A stretch of DNA of 64,000 nucleotides from CAWFMO01 sp963817065 (GTDB taxonomy: Bacteria > Actinomycetota > Thermoleophilia > Solirubrobacterales > 70-9): the NCBI GenBank assembly GCA_963817065.1, contig CAWFMO010000001.1, positions 1,736,001 to 1,800,000 on the forward strand, written 5' to 3'. The first letter of the stretch is position 1, and every line of letters starts with the position of its first letter. Shown here piece after piece: positions 8,064 through 14,363 of this stretch. A program made the translations under genes and the position numbers. The notes below the pieces were generated by a model. That model made no database searches. It saw only the letters and a program-made list of their open reading frames with translations, and was not told the DNA's origin.

Positions 8064-8137
8064 GCCGGAGTAGCTCAGGTGGTTAGAGCAGCGGAATCAT
8101 AATCCGCGTGTCGGGGGTTCGAGTCCCTCCTCCGGCA
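8064..8137 (+). tRNA. tRNA with CAU anticodon (elongator Met, or Ile2)
   Basis: A 74-nt cloverleaf. The acceptor stem GCCGGAG pairs with CTCCGGC and the discriminator is A8137. The D-arm is GCTC/GAGC, the anticodon stem GCGGA/TCCGC around loop ATCATAA (anticodon CAT at 8098-8100), and the T-arm GGGGG-TTCGAGT-CCCTC. CCA is not encoded. Met and lysidine-modified Ile2 cannot be told apart by eye. A TAGGAT hexamer at 8048-8053 may be its -10. The 3' 42 bases are repeated exactly twice downstream, marking it as an integration target. Confidence 0.95.
8096..8137 (+). repeat. Left attachment core (3' part of tRNA-CAU)
   Basis: The 42 bp from the first base of the anticodon loop to the discriminator base are identical to 14277-14318 and 17450-17491. 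Only this copy sits in a complete tRNA. This is the classic signature of site-specific integration into a tRNA gene, with the gene kept intact on one side. Confidence 0.85.
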
Positions 8138-8223
8138 TGAAGTTCCTGCAAATCAGTACTTTCCGCAACGGTGGAACACGCGGATTCCCGGTCCGCGTCA
8201 AGAATCTTTGATCGCCGGAAGGC

Positions 8224-8237
8224 GCGTCCAACTCCCG
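8224..8237 (+). repeat. 14-bp arm-site-like repeat, left end of element 1
   Basis: GCGTCCAACTCCCG, 86 bp inside the left boundary, is identical to 14186-14199 near the right boundary. Its core GCGTCCAAC also occurs at 14174-14182 and 17359-17367. This arrangement resembles arm-type recombinase binding sites. The 182-bp stretch between the tRNA and the first gene holds only this repeat and the hairpin at 8267. Confidence 0.45.
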
Positions 8238-8266
8238 CCGCCGCCCATAACTAGACCGGTGCGCCG

Positions 8267-8300
8267 CGAGCAAGGACCGGCGGGGGCCGGCCCTTGCTCG
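8267..8300 (-). terminator. Long hairpin after the first island gene
   Basis: CGAGCAAGG pairs with CCTTGCTCG (9 bp), with an inner CCGGC/GCCGG stem after a single A/C mismatch and a GGGG loop. It starts 20 nt past the stop of the minus-strand gene at 8320. No T-run follows. Confidence 0.6.
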
Positions 8301-8319
8301 ATGCGGCGTTCGACGTCCG

Positions 8320-8811
8320 CTAGGCGGGAGGGGTGCCGCGCTGCAGGCGCGACTTGACGCAGTTCGAATAGACCGTCAGCGGCTGGTTGGCCGCTGTCGG
8401 TCCGACGATGTACATCCGAACGACGAACCCGCCGCCATTTGGATAAGCGTCGAGGAGCTCGTAGTCCTCGGGACGCGGCGGCGTGGATCCGGTCCACTTG
8501 AAGCCACCGGAAGTGGCTTTCTTGCTCAGCTCGCACTTGACGTCGAACTGCTGCACCTTCGGCGCCGGTCCTCTATCCGGGGGCGTCGGGGGCGGTGTCG
8601 GCGGGATGTCCGCGGCACCGGTGGTGTGGGGCTGGGCCGCGTACTGGATGACGCCTGTCCCCGCCAGCTTGTTACGGCTCGAGTCATCGAACATGCTCAG
8701 CCTGAGCGTCTTGGCCGCGACGGCGGTCCCGGCCAAGGCCACCACCAGGGCGAGGACGCCGACGACCATGGCCGGCCGGGGTACGGCGATCCTCTTGATG
8801 GTCCTCTTCAT
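8320..8811 (-). CDS. Exported protein of unknown function
   Basis: 163 aa. It begins with a basic segment (MKRTIKRIAVPRP) and one hydrophobic stretch (about residues 14-33, MVVGVLALVVALAGTAVAA) that acts as signal peptide or anchor. This N-terminal style recurs at the gene at 13270. The remainder is a soluble domain with a Pro-rich linker (PPTPPPTPPDRG) and two cysteines (VKCELS, SNCVKS) that could form a disulfide. I do not recognise the domain. SD AAAGGA precedes the ATG. A palindrome TGTC-N8-GACA lies 70 bp upstream. Confidence 0.72.
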   Translation of the reverse strand: MKRTIKRIAVPRPAMVVGVLALVVALAGTAVAAKTLRLSMFDDSSRNKLAGTGVIQYAAQPHTTGAADIPPTPPPTPPDRGPAPKVQQFDVKCELSKKATSGGFKWTGSTPPRPEDYELLDAYPNGGGFVVRMYIVGPTAANQPLTVYSNCVKSRLQRGTPPA

Positions 8812-8881
8812 CGCGTGTCCTTTCTTTGCTATTCAAGAACAAACAACATATGCACTGGCATGTTGCGGTCGGGGGACCGGA

Positions 8882-8897
8882 TGTCAGCGTCCTGACA
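8882..8897. promoter_or_regulatory. Palindromic site TGTC-N8-GACA, copy 1
   Basis: TGTCAGCGTCCTGACA, a perfect inverted repeat with 6-bp arms (TGTCAG/CTGACA). It lies in the 128-bp gap between the genes at 8320 and 8940, upstream of the former. Related sites at 9960, 12659 and 13157 also lie in intergenic DNA of the same element, and a Crp-like regulator is encoded at 11131. Confidence 0.5.
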
Positions 8898-8939
8898 CGA
8901 GCACACGCCGGCACAAGACACACTCCGGCCAGGGCTGGA

Positions 8940-9527
8940 TCAGAAACCAAGGGCGTAGCGCATCGAAAAGCCACGAGACGAGCGCTTCGTGGTGCGCCAG
9001 CGTGGCCCCATGCCCTGTCTGCGTCGATCTCGAACGGATGACGTATCCCAGCGCAGGCCGGCGATAACCATGTAGGTGTGTCTGCGGTTGGCAAACACCG
9101 TGATCCAGCGACCGTGCCCCGGCAGCCCCCAGCGCATCAGCGGCCCCGAAGGCAGCGGACGGCGTAACACCCCAGCGGCGTGGAGCACATAGCTGACCGC
9201 CCCCGAGCAGTCATATCCCCTCGACACGAAGGTCGCGTGCCCGCCGCCCCACCTGTAGGGCGCGAGGCGAATCTGGTTCGCCGCGGCGACCGCTCTGACC
9301 ACCGCGGGCGGTGCACTCGCCGGCGCAAGCGCTGACCCGTCAGCAAGCAGCTTCGCCTTGCCGGCGGGGCCCGGGGGCGGAGCGAGCGAGGCGGTCCCGG
9401 GTGGAGCCGCCCCACCGGTTTGCCCCGCTGCGCGTGGAACCGTTGCGAGCAGGGTGAACGTGAACCACAGGGTCAAGGCGAGCAGCGAGAAGCCGGCGGC
9501 TCGTGCAGATGGGCTTGTAGTAGGCAC
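8940..9527 (-). CDS. Secreted NlpC/P60-like cysteine peptidase
   Basis: 195 aa with a signal peptide (hydrophobic residues ~11-30, then PRAAGQ). The C-terminal half matches the NlpC/P60 papain-like fold: PYRWGGGHATF, the catalytic Cys107 in YDCSGAVSYVLH, and the likely catalytic His150 in RHTYMVIAG. Such enzymes cut peptidoglycan stem peptides. The domain is short and the C-terminus is basic, so activity is not certain. GTG start with a good SD (AAGGAG). An inverted repeat GGCGCA-N8-TGCGCC lies 44-63 bp upstream. Confidence 0.8.
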   Translation of the reverse strand: MPTTSPSARAAGFSLLALTLWFTFTLLATVPRAAGQTGGAAPPGTASLAPPPGPAGKAKLLADGSALAPASAPPAVVRAVAAANQIRLAPYRWGGGHATFVSRGYDCSGAVSYVLHAAGVLRRPLPSGPLMRWGLPGHGRWITVFANRRHTYMVIAGLRWDTSSVRDRRRQGMGPRWRTTKRSSRGFSMRYALGF

Positions 9528-9570
9528 TGCAGAATCTCCTTTTTCGGCCTACGGGGTTAGCTGACGGGCT

Positions 9571-9590
9571 GGCGCAAAAGGAGCTGCGCC
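9571..9590. promoter_or_regulatory. Inverted repeat upstream of the NlpC/P60 gene
   Basis: GGCGCA-N8-TGCGCC, perfect 6-bp arms, about 44 bp before the GTG of the minus-strand peptidase gene. It could be an operator. The rest of 9528-10042 (515 bp) contains no convincing gene on either strand, apart from the palindrome-like site at 9960. Confidence 0.3.
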
Positions 9591-9959
9591 CCTGTATTTA
9601 GGTTCGCCCCATTGGTTGGGTCCCCCGCTCCCCTCGCCGGCTTCGCGGCCAGGGGATTCGGCGTTTATTTGGCTACATGTGGGCGCGATACGCGCCATGA
9701 GCGTCTTCGCGTCCAATCATCGCGCTGCTGAACTGGCCTCGGGCGGAACCCCGACCGACGGCTCGGGGCCCGCCTTGACCAGCCTGCGCAGACACGGCTT
9801 CGTGCCCGGGGAAACGCAGTCTTGGAAGCGAAACTCGGTCTCGGAAGCGCTACCTCCTCTCGGTCGGATCCATCCGACCTCGATCGATGTCGTCCTATGC
9901 GGCGTGAACAAACCTCTCGAATGAATGTTTCGCGGCCGAAGGCTGAAGACCAGCCAGAA

Positions 9960-9975
9960 GGTCATGAAGCTGACA
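9960..9975. promoter_or_regulatory. Palindromic site copy 2 (one mismatch)
   Basis: GGTCATGAAGCTGACA, followed by CC. It matches TGTC-N8-GACA except for the first base, and shares the GCTGACACC right half with the sites at 12659 and 13157. It lies 67 bp upstream of the ATG at 10043. Confidence 0.35.
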
Positions 9976-10042
9976 CCGGGTGGGTCGACGGGCCCCGCCC
10001 GTCCGCGACTGGACACCTTCGCCCGGGTTACCGACAGCGACG

Positions 10043-11134
10043 ATGGCCGAACTCCACCGACCCACGACCCGACCGGGCCGAGCGCTGTTGCTAGTCGTTG
10101 TGGCGCTCCTTGGAGTGCTGATCCCGGCTGCAGAAGCCGACGCTCAGGGGGCGTGTCCGCGACAACCGGCTGGGCTCTATTCGACCAATCCCGCCCACCG
10201 GTTCACGATGCTGATCCGGATCAACCAGATGGAGAACGTCGAGACCTATACCACCCCGAACGCGAGCGGGGGACTCGCCGACCACGTCCGCCCAAACGAC
10301 ATCTTCGTGATCAACACTCGCTTCCAGAATCGCGCCGGCACATCCAACCCGGCGGTGGCGTCGCAGCTCGCGGACAGGCTGCGTCAGTCATTTCCGTGCA
10401 ACCGGATCATCGCGCTTAATGGTCTCGGGGCCGATCCAACCCAGCCGGGGTACGTGTTCGCGCTCGCGGACGCCGGCCTATATGCGGTACTGCTCGATTG
10501 GGAGCCCGACGACTGGAACCTCGCCCGGGCCCTCAATCCCGGTCTGCCGGGCTGGACCTATCGTTTCCGCCCCGCGATCCCGCGGGTTGGGGGTTGGCTG
10601 CGAGGACTGAGCCGGACTCTTGCCGCACGCAGCCCACGGACCAGGGCCGGCCTCGTTCCCCTCGACCACCCCGACTGGAACTACGGCCGCCTGGCCCAGA
10701 CGGTCGACGTCCGGAACCGCCGCCTTGGCAGACGAAATACGGGGCCGCAGAGCGTGCAGACGCAGCAGGCGTGCATGTTCGGCCCGGGCAGGTTCGGTCG
10801 ACGCGCACGCGGCCTTCTGCGCTCCTACAAGTTCAAGTATGTGAAACGGAAGCGGGTTCGGAACGGGAAGCTGCGGCGAGTCAGGGTGAGGAAGAAGTTC
10901 GGAAGGAAGGGGCGGCCCGACGCCCGCAATCTCGCCTTGCAGATCTCGTTCAGCAACACCCCGAACCCCGCCGATCCCCTGCCGGTGCGAAACGTCGCCG
11001 CGAGCACTGCGGACCGCTGCGTCGCCGCGGGGCTCGCGCGCGGCGCCGGCGCCTTCTTCTTCTTCGCCTCGGACGCGTCAATGCGGCTGCTGTTCGCTCA
11101 GCCGACGGTCGCCTCGCTCCGCCCCCCGCTTTAG
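10043..11134 (+). CDS. Secreted protein of unknown function with basic insertion
   Basis: 363 aa. The ATG at 10043 is preferred because it gives a normal signal peptide (RPGRALLLVVVALLGVLIP, then AEADAQG); an in-frame GTG at 9980 adds only a Pro/Arg leader. The mature protein has scattered cysteines (GACPRQ, FPCNRI, QACMFG, DRCVAAG) and a strongly basic stretch near residue 260 (KYVKRKRVRNGKLRRV). The DWEPDDWN and LDHPDWNYGRL motifs hint at a barrel-like fold, but I do not recognise the family. It ends convergently with the Crp-like gene, overlapping by 4 nt. Confidence 0.7.
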   Translation: MAELHRPTTRPGRALLLVVVALLGVLIPAAEADAQGACPRQPAGLYSTNPAHRFTMLIRINQMENVETYTTPNASGGLADHVRPNDIFVINTRFQNRAGTSNPAVASQLADRLRQSFPCNRIIALNGLGADPTQPGYVFALADAGLYAVLLDWEPDDWNLARALNPGLPGWTYRFRPAIPRVGGWLRGLSRTLAARSPRTRAGLVPLDHPDWNYGRLAQTVDVRNRRLGRRNTGPQSVQTQQACMFGPGRFGRRARGLLRSYKFKYVKRKRVRNGKLRRVRVRKKFGRKGRPDARNLALQISFSNTPNPADPLPVRNVAASTADRCVAAGLARGAGAFFFFASDASMRLLFAQPTVASLRPPL

Positions 11135-11856
11135 CCGCCCGGCGGCGGCTCGCGAATCAGCCAACCATCCTCTACGCGTTCGATCCTCCCGCCGTCGCGC
11201 AGCTCGGAGATGGCGCTCGTCACCGTCGGCCTACGGGCGCCGATCAGGTTGGCGATCAACTCATGAGTGAGGCTGAACGGCACCAGCGTCCCCCGCGGAG
11301 TAACCCGCCCCCAGATGTCCGCGAGGTGCCAGAGCAGCAGCATGATCCGCTCGGGCACGCCCTGGACGCTTCCGATCGCCAGCCGCACCGCCATCCAGCG
11401 CGACCTGCGCATAACGCGGTTGACCACCTCGATGATCAAGGCCGGCCAGCGCGACCCGACCAACGCGAAGCGCCGGTCGAGGATCGCGAACGTGGTCGGC
11501 TCGAGGATCGTCCAGGTCGCGCGCGCCGGCACCGGCGCCAGTTCCAATTCGCTATCCCAAGGCCTGATCAAGTCGCCCCGGCCGAGCAGCTCCCTCGAGC
11601 AGGTGCCCCCGATCTCGACGTCGCGGGTCAGCATGCCCTCGATGATCAGGACCCCGAGCCAGTCGGGATCGGCGAGCTCGCTGTCGTCCCAGGGCCCGGT
11701 GTCAGCGTCGACGCGATGCGCGAGCAGCAGCTTGCGTGCCAGGGCGAGCTGATCGGGCGGCACAGTTGCCCGAAGGTCCGGATCCGCGTCGAGAACCGCG
11801 ACGTAGTCCCCGGCGCTTTTACGGGCGATCTCGCCCGCGACTGACACGTTTGCCAT
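11131..11856 (-). CDS. Crp/Fnr-family transcription regulator
   Basis: 241 aa. The N-terminal half looks like a cyclic-nucleotide-binding-type beta barrel (LGVLIIEGMLTRDVEIGG, SRELLGRGDLIRPW), and a central helix leads to a C-terminal winged helix-turn-helix (FSLTHELIANLIGARRPTVTSA). The RPTVTSAISELRDGG recognition region fits HTH_Crp. Residues that bind cAMP in E. coli CRP are not evident, so the ligand is unknown. The SD AGGGGGG touches the ATG, so a GTG three codons downstream (11847) is an alternative start. It is the only regulator in element 1 and may act on the TGTC-N8-GACA sites there (inference). Confidence 0.85.
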   Translation of the reverse strand: MANVSVAGEIARKSAGDYVAVLDADPDLRATVPPDQLALARKLLLAHRVDADTGPWDDSELADPDWLGVLIIEGMLTRDVEIGGTCSRELLGRGDLIRPWDSELELAPVPARATWTILEPTTFAILDRRFALVGSRWPALIIEVVNRVMRRSRWMAVRLAIGSVQGVPERIMLLLWHLADIWGRVTPRGTLVPFSLTHELIANLIGARRPTVTSAISELRDGGRIERVEDGWLIREPPPGG

Positions 11857-11894
11857 CCCCCCTGGAACACGCAGCCCCGCTCAAAGGCTCGCGC

Positions 11895-12617
11895 TCAGTC
11901 GCCCGCGATGAACATCGCCGAGTAGAGGAGGCGGGATCCGCGGTAGGCGCAGCCATACCGCCGCTCGCTTCCGATCAGCTGGTGCGGAGCGCCTGCGGCG
12001 AGATTTGCAAAACCCCCCTTCACGGTGCATGCCCCGCGGCGCTTGGTGGCTGCCCGGCTGGCGCGCCATCGCGCGTCGGGATCCTCGGCGGAGAACACCG
12101 GTGCCCAGCTCGGAATCGTCAGAGCCACGACTTGCCCCTTCTTCACCCGAAGGCTCTGAGCGAGGGCGAACGTCGCTGTCGTCCCGAAGCGAGGTTGGAG
12201 TCGTTGCAGCGGGCTCTGTCGCAAAAGCCTGTAGCGCCGCACCGTCCGCCCCTTGCTCTTCCGCACCTTGACAGGCTGCAGCAGCGAGATTCCTCCACTG
12301 GCCGCTCCGAAGCGCTTGTTGAATGCCCTGTTCACGGCTTTCGTCGGCTCACCGAGCTTTATCGACCAGCCCACGATCCGCCCGCGGGCGGGAGCCACGA
12401 ACGGATGGCGCTCGTTGCCGATCGTGGTTTGAAAGCCGGTGACGCGAGCCTGAACCACGCAGGCCCCGGGGCACATGGCGCGCGCCGGTTTCGAGGCGCC
12501 GAGCACGGTCACTTCGTTAGCCGCCACCGCAACGGCGCTCGTTCCGAAGACCGCACACAACAGCGGGACCGCCGATCGCGCCGAAAGAACCGCTCGCTTC
12601 GCAATGACTCCCCGCAT
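11895..12617 (-). CDS. Exported protein of unknown function
   Basis: 240 aa from the preferred ATG. The signal peptide is KRAVLSARSAVPLLCAVFG followed by TSAVAVAANE. The mature part is beta-rich and basic with paired cysteines (MCPGACVVQ, RGACTVKG, YGCAYRG). It includes TIGNERHPFVAPARGRIVGW, a pattern I have no firm family for. A start at 12680 is open but would run through the palindrome at 12659, so 12617 is chosen. It sits 38 nt upstream of the Crp-like gene in the same direction and may share its transcript. Confidence 0.7.
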   Translation of the reverse strand: MRGVIAKRAVLSARSAVPLLCAVFGTSAVAVAANEVTVLGASKPARAMCPGACVVQARVTGFQTTIGNERHPFVAPARGRIVGWSIKLGEPTKAVNRAFNKRFGAASGGISLLQPVKVRKSKGRTVRRYRLLRQSPLQRLQPRFGTTATFALAQSLRVKKGQVVALTIPSWAPVFSAEDPDARWRASRAATKRRGACTVKGGFANLAAGAPHQLIGSERRYGCAYRGSRLLYSAMFIAGD

Positions 12618-12658
12618 GCCCAAGAGAACAGCCGCGGGCGCCGAGTGTTCCGTGTGGA

Positions 12659-12674
12659 TGTCCGCTCGCTGACA
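12659..12674. promoter_or_regulatory. Palindromic site TGTC-N8-GACA, copy 3
   Basis: TGTCCGCTCGCTGACA, in the divergent gap between the gene at 11895 (42 bp away) and the RlpA-like gene (43 bp away). Placement between two divergent exported-protein genes fits a shared operator. Confidence 0.5.
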
Positions 12675-12716
12675 CCGCACGCGACCGTTTGGCGAGCGCG
12701 TGGGTTGAGGTTGACG

Positions 12717-13142
12717 ATGAACAACTCACTCCTCGCCCGCCTCGCGGGGCTTGCATGCATCTGTCTGGCTCTGCTCGGCGTCATTGCGACCGCCGTCGAG
12801 CTCAGGCCCCAGCGCGCAGACGCTGCGAGCGCCATCACGCGCAAAGCGATCGCTGCGAGAATCGTGCGCGAGCGCGCCACCTGGTACGGCCCCGGGCTCT
12901 GGGGACGGCGCACGGCGTGCGGCGTCATCCTCGGGAAGCTCACCATGGGAGTCGCACACCGGAGGCTGCCGTGCGGCACCACGGTCGCGCTTGCGTACCA
13001 AGGGCGCTGGGTGCGGACCAGCGTGATTGACCGGGGCCCGTATCGCAGGGGCTACCGGTGGGACCTGACCCGGATGCTCGCCGCGCAGCTCGGGATCCTC
13101 GAGCGCGGGACGGCTCGAGTGCGTGTCGCGGTGCCTGCGTGA
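12717..13142 (+). CDS. RlpA-like double-psi beta-barrel exported protein
   Basis: 141 aa. A signal peptide (LLARLAGLACICLALLGVIA, then ADA) precedes one double-psi beta-barrel domain. Family landmarks are ATWYGPGLWGRRTACG, TMGVAHRRLPCGTTV and SVIDRGPYRRGYRWDLT with the conserved Asp, followed by ARMLAAQLGI-type ending. RlpA-like proteins bind or cleave peptidoglycan strands, so this is probably a wall-acting protein. The two Cys could form a disulfide. The ATG is preceded by TTGAGG, a weak SD. Confidence 0.82.
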   Translation: MNNSLLARLAGLACICLALLGVIATAVELRPQRADAASAITRKAIAARIVRERATWYGPGLWGRRTACGVILGKLTMGVAHRRLPCGTTVALAYQGRWVRTSVIDRGPYRRGYRWDLTRMLAAQLGILERGTARVRVAVPA

Positions 13143-13156
13143 ATCCCGCTTCCACG

Positions 13157-13172
13157 TGTCGGCGCGCTGACA
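13157..13172. promoter_or_regulatory. Palindromic site TGTC-N8-GACA, copy 4
   Basis: TGTCGGCGCGCTGACA, 15 bp after the RlpA-like stop codon and 98 bp before the next gene. It shares GCGCTGACACC-type flanks with copies 2 and 3. Confidence 0.5.
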
Positions 13173-13269
13173 CCCGGCAGCCCTCCGCCACAACGCCGGA
13201 CTGGCTGCGGCGTTCTCACCGTTTGCGGGGCGCCCGCCCCGCAAAGCCAACCAAGTCAAGGAGGGAAAG

Positions 13270-13926
13270 ATGAGCAAGAAGAACCACACGCGCGCCTCCC
13301 GACGGCCCTCACCGGGACTCATCGTCGGATCGGTCGCGTTGATCGTCGCCCTGGGTGGGACCGCATTCGCCCTGCCCGGCAAGAAGAAGATCGACAAGAA
13401 CGACCTCCGCCGAGGGGTAGTGAAGGCCAAGAACATCCAAAGCCAGGCGGTCAAAGCATCGAAGCTTCGCAACCAGGCCGTTACCTCCGCGAAGCTTCGG
13501 AACCTTGCGGTTACGACGCCGAAGCTCGGCAACGACACCGTCACCAAGGCGAAGCTGGCGCCGACCGCCACTCCGCCAGTTGTCGCCTACGGCCACGTCG
13601 CAGATCCGCTCGGTGCCGGCGACCCGGCGCTCCAGAACCCGGTCGGGCTGACGAGCGTCGTCGAGCATCTGGCAGGTGCCGACGGTGCGACCAGGGTGAT
13701 CGTCAATCCGAGTGTGCTCCCGGGAGCAACCCTGGCCCGGTGTGCCGTCACGGCGACCCTGACCGACGATGCCGACCCGTCCGGCGCGCTGGGCGTGCCG
13801 GGGTTCGTCAACGTCGCCACCGGCGGCGGACTGGCTGCCAATCACATCCAGGTGCAGACCCGCGACGAAACGGCCGGCCTCGCCGACCGCAGCTACTTCA
13901 TCGAGGTGAGCTGCCCGGGAACCTGA
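13270..13926 (+). CDS. Exported protein with AVT-KLRN repeats
   Basis: 218 aa. The basic N-terminus and anchor (LIVGSVALIVALGGTAFAL) match the style of the gene at 8320. Residues ~45-95 contain about five 10-residue repeats of the type QAVKASKLRN, QAVTSAKLRN, LAVTTPKLGN, DTVTKAKLA, probably a solenoid or fibrous stalk. The C-terminal ~120 residues are a beta-rich domain with two cysteines (ARCAVTA, EVSCPGT). Function is unknown; a surface-exposed stalk-plus-head protein is the structural guess. A strong SD (AAGGAGGG) precedes the ATG, and an intrinsic terminator follows 50 nt after the stop. Confidence 0.78.
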   Translation: MSKKNHTRASRRPSPGLIVGSVALIVALGGTAFALPGKKKIDKNDLRRGVVKAKNIQSQAVKASKLRNQAVTSAKLRNLAVTTPKLGNDTVTKAKLAPTATPPVVAYGHVADPLGAGDPALQNPVGLTSVVEHLAGADGATRVIVNPSVLPGATLARCAVTATLTDDADPSGALGVPGFVNVATGGGLAANHIQVQTRDETAGLADRSYFIEVSCPGT

Positions 13927-13975
13927 GTCGGTCGCAACGAGGACATAGACGTGCCCTCCACTGGCACCCGCATGG

Positions 13976-14006
13976 AAAGGGCGGCGCGAGATCGCGCCGC
14001 CCTTTT
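13976..14006 (+). terminator. Rho-independent terminator
   Basis: AAAGGGCGGCGCGA pairs with TCGCGCCGCCCTTT, up to 14 bp with a tiny loop, followed by T residues. It terminates the gene at 13270. The rest of 13927-14363 holds no gene: two small hairpins (14012-14028 and GTTGCT/AGCAAC at 14043-14058) and the attachment arm and core. Confidence 0.88.
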
Positions 14007-14170
14007 CGCGTCTCGGCCCGGGGCCGAGCTGCGCCCCCTCATGTTGCTACCGAGCAACCAAGGACCCGCAGCCCGCGCGACGTTGCTCGCTGGGACGACC
14101 GATCGACCTCGTCGTCCCTAAGGGGAATGGCCGATTGCCAGGAACACCATCCGTCTCGTGCTCCCGAAAC

Positions 14171-14276
14171 CGTGCGTCCAACCGTGCGTCCAACTCCCGA
14201 CTTCGACCCGAACTGAGGTGACCTCACACCACCCAACTCGTGCCTAATCAGACCCATACGACCCCTCCTCGCCGTC
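14171..14276. repeat. Attachment-arm region, copy A
   Basis: About 105 bp directly before the tRNA-core copy that is clearly related to 17356-17449. It starts with an exact tandem 12-mer CGTGCGTCCAAC (14171-14182 and 14183-14194) and contains the perfect palindrome TGAGGT-G-ACCTCA at 14214-14226. It ends in ACGACCCCTCCTCGCCG just before the core. Conservation of these blocks in both copies suggests recombinase or accessory-protein binding sites. Confidence 0.55.
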
Positions 14277-14318
14277 ATCATAATCCGCGTGTCGGGGGTT
14301 CGAGTCCCTCCTCCGGCA
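14277..14318 (+). repeat. Attachment core copy between elements 1 and 2
   Basis: 42 bp identical to the 3' part of the tRNA-CAU gene (8096-8137), ending exactly at the discriminator base. No 5' tRNA half precedes it, so it cannot encode a tRNA. It serves as right end of element 1 and left end of element 2. Confidence 0.85.
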
Positions 14319-14363
14319 CCTTCTTCCTCGCGCCGATGCTCGAGCGACCCCGGTGCTCGTCGT

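Larger units (their letters stand above)
8138..14318. mobile_element. tRNA-anchored integrated element 1 (6.2 kb)
   Basis: Bounded by the tRNA 3' end on the left and a 42-bp exact tRNA 3' copy on the right. It holds seven genes: five exported proteins of unknown or cell-wall type on both strands, a Crp-like regulator and a second cell-wall-type (RlpA-like) protein. Base composition looks less GC-extreme and intergenic gaps are longer than in the flanking core genes. No integrase, transposase or replication gene is visible, so it is either a passive island mobilised in trans or a remnant. The same 14-mer GCGTCCAACTCCCG occurs just inside both ends. Confidence 0.65.

Noticed and set aside
9616..10016. 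Overlapping ~100-codon frames on both strands in the 9.5-10.0 kb gap
   Set aside because: No SD, no leaderless -10, no signal peptide or motif, and the two frames exclude each other.
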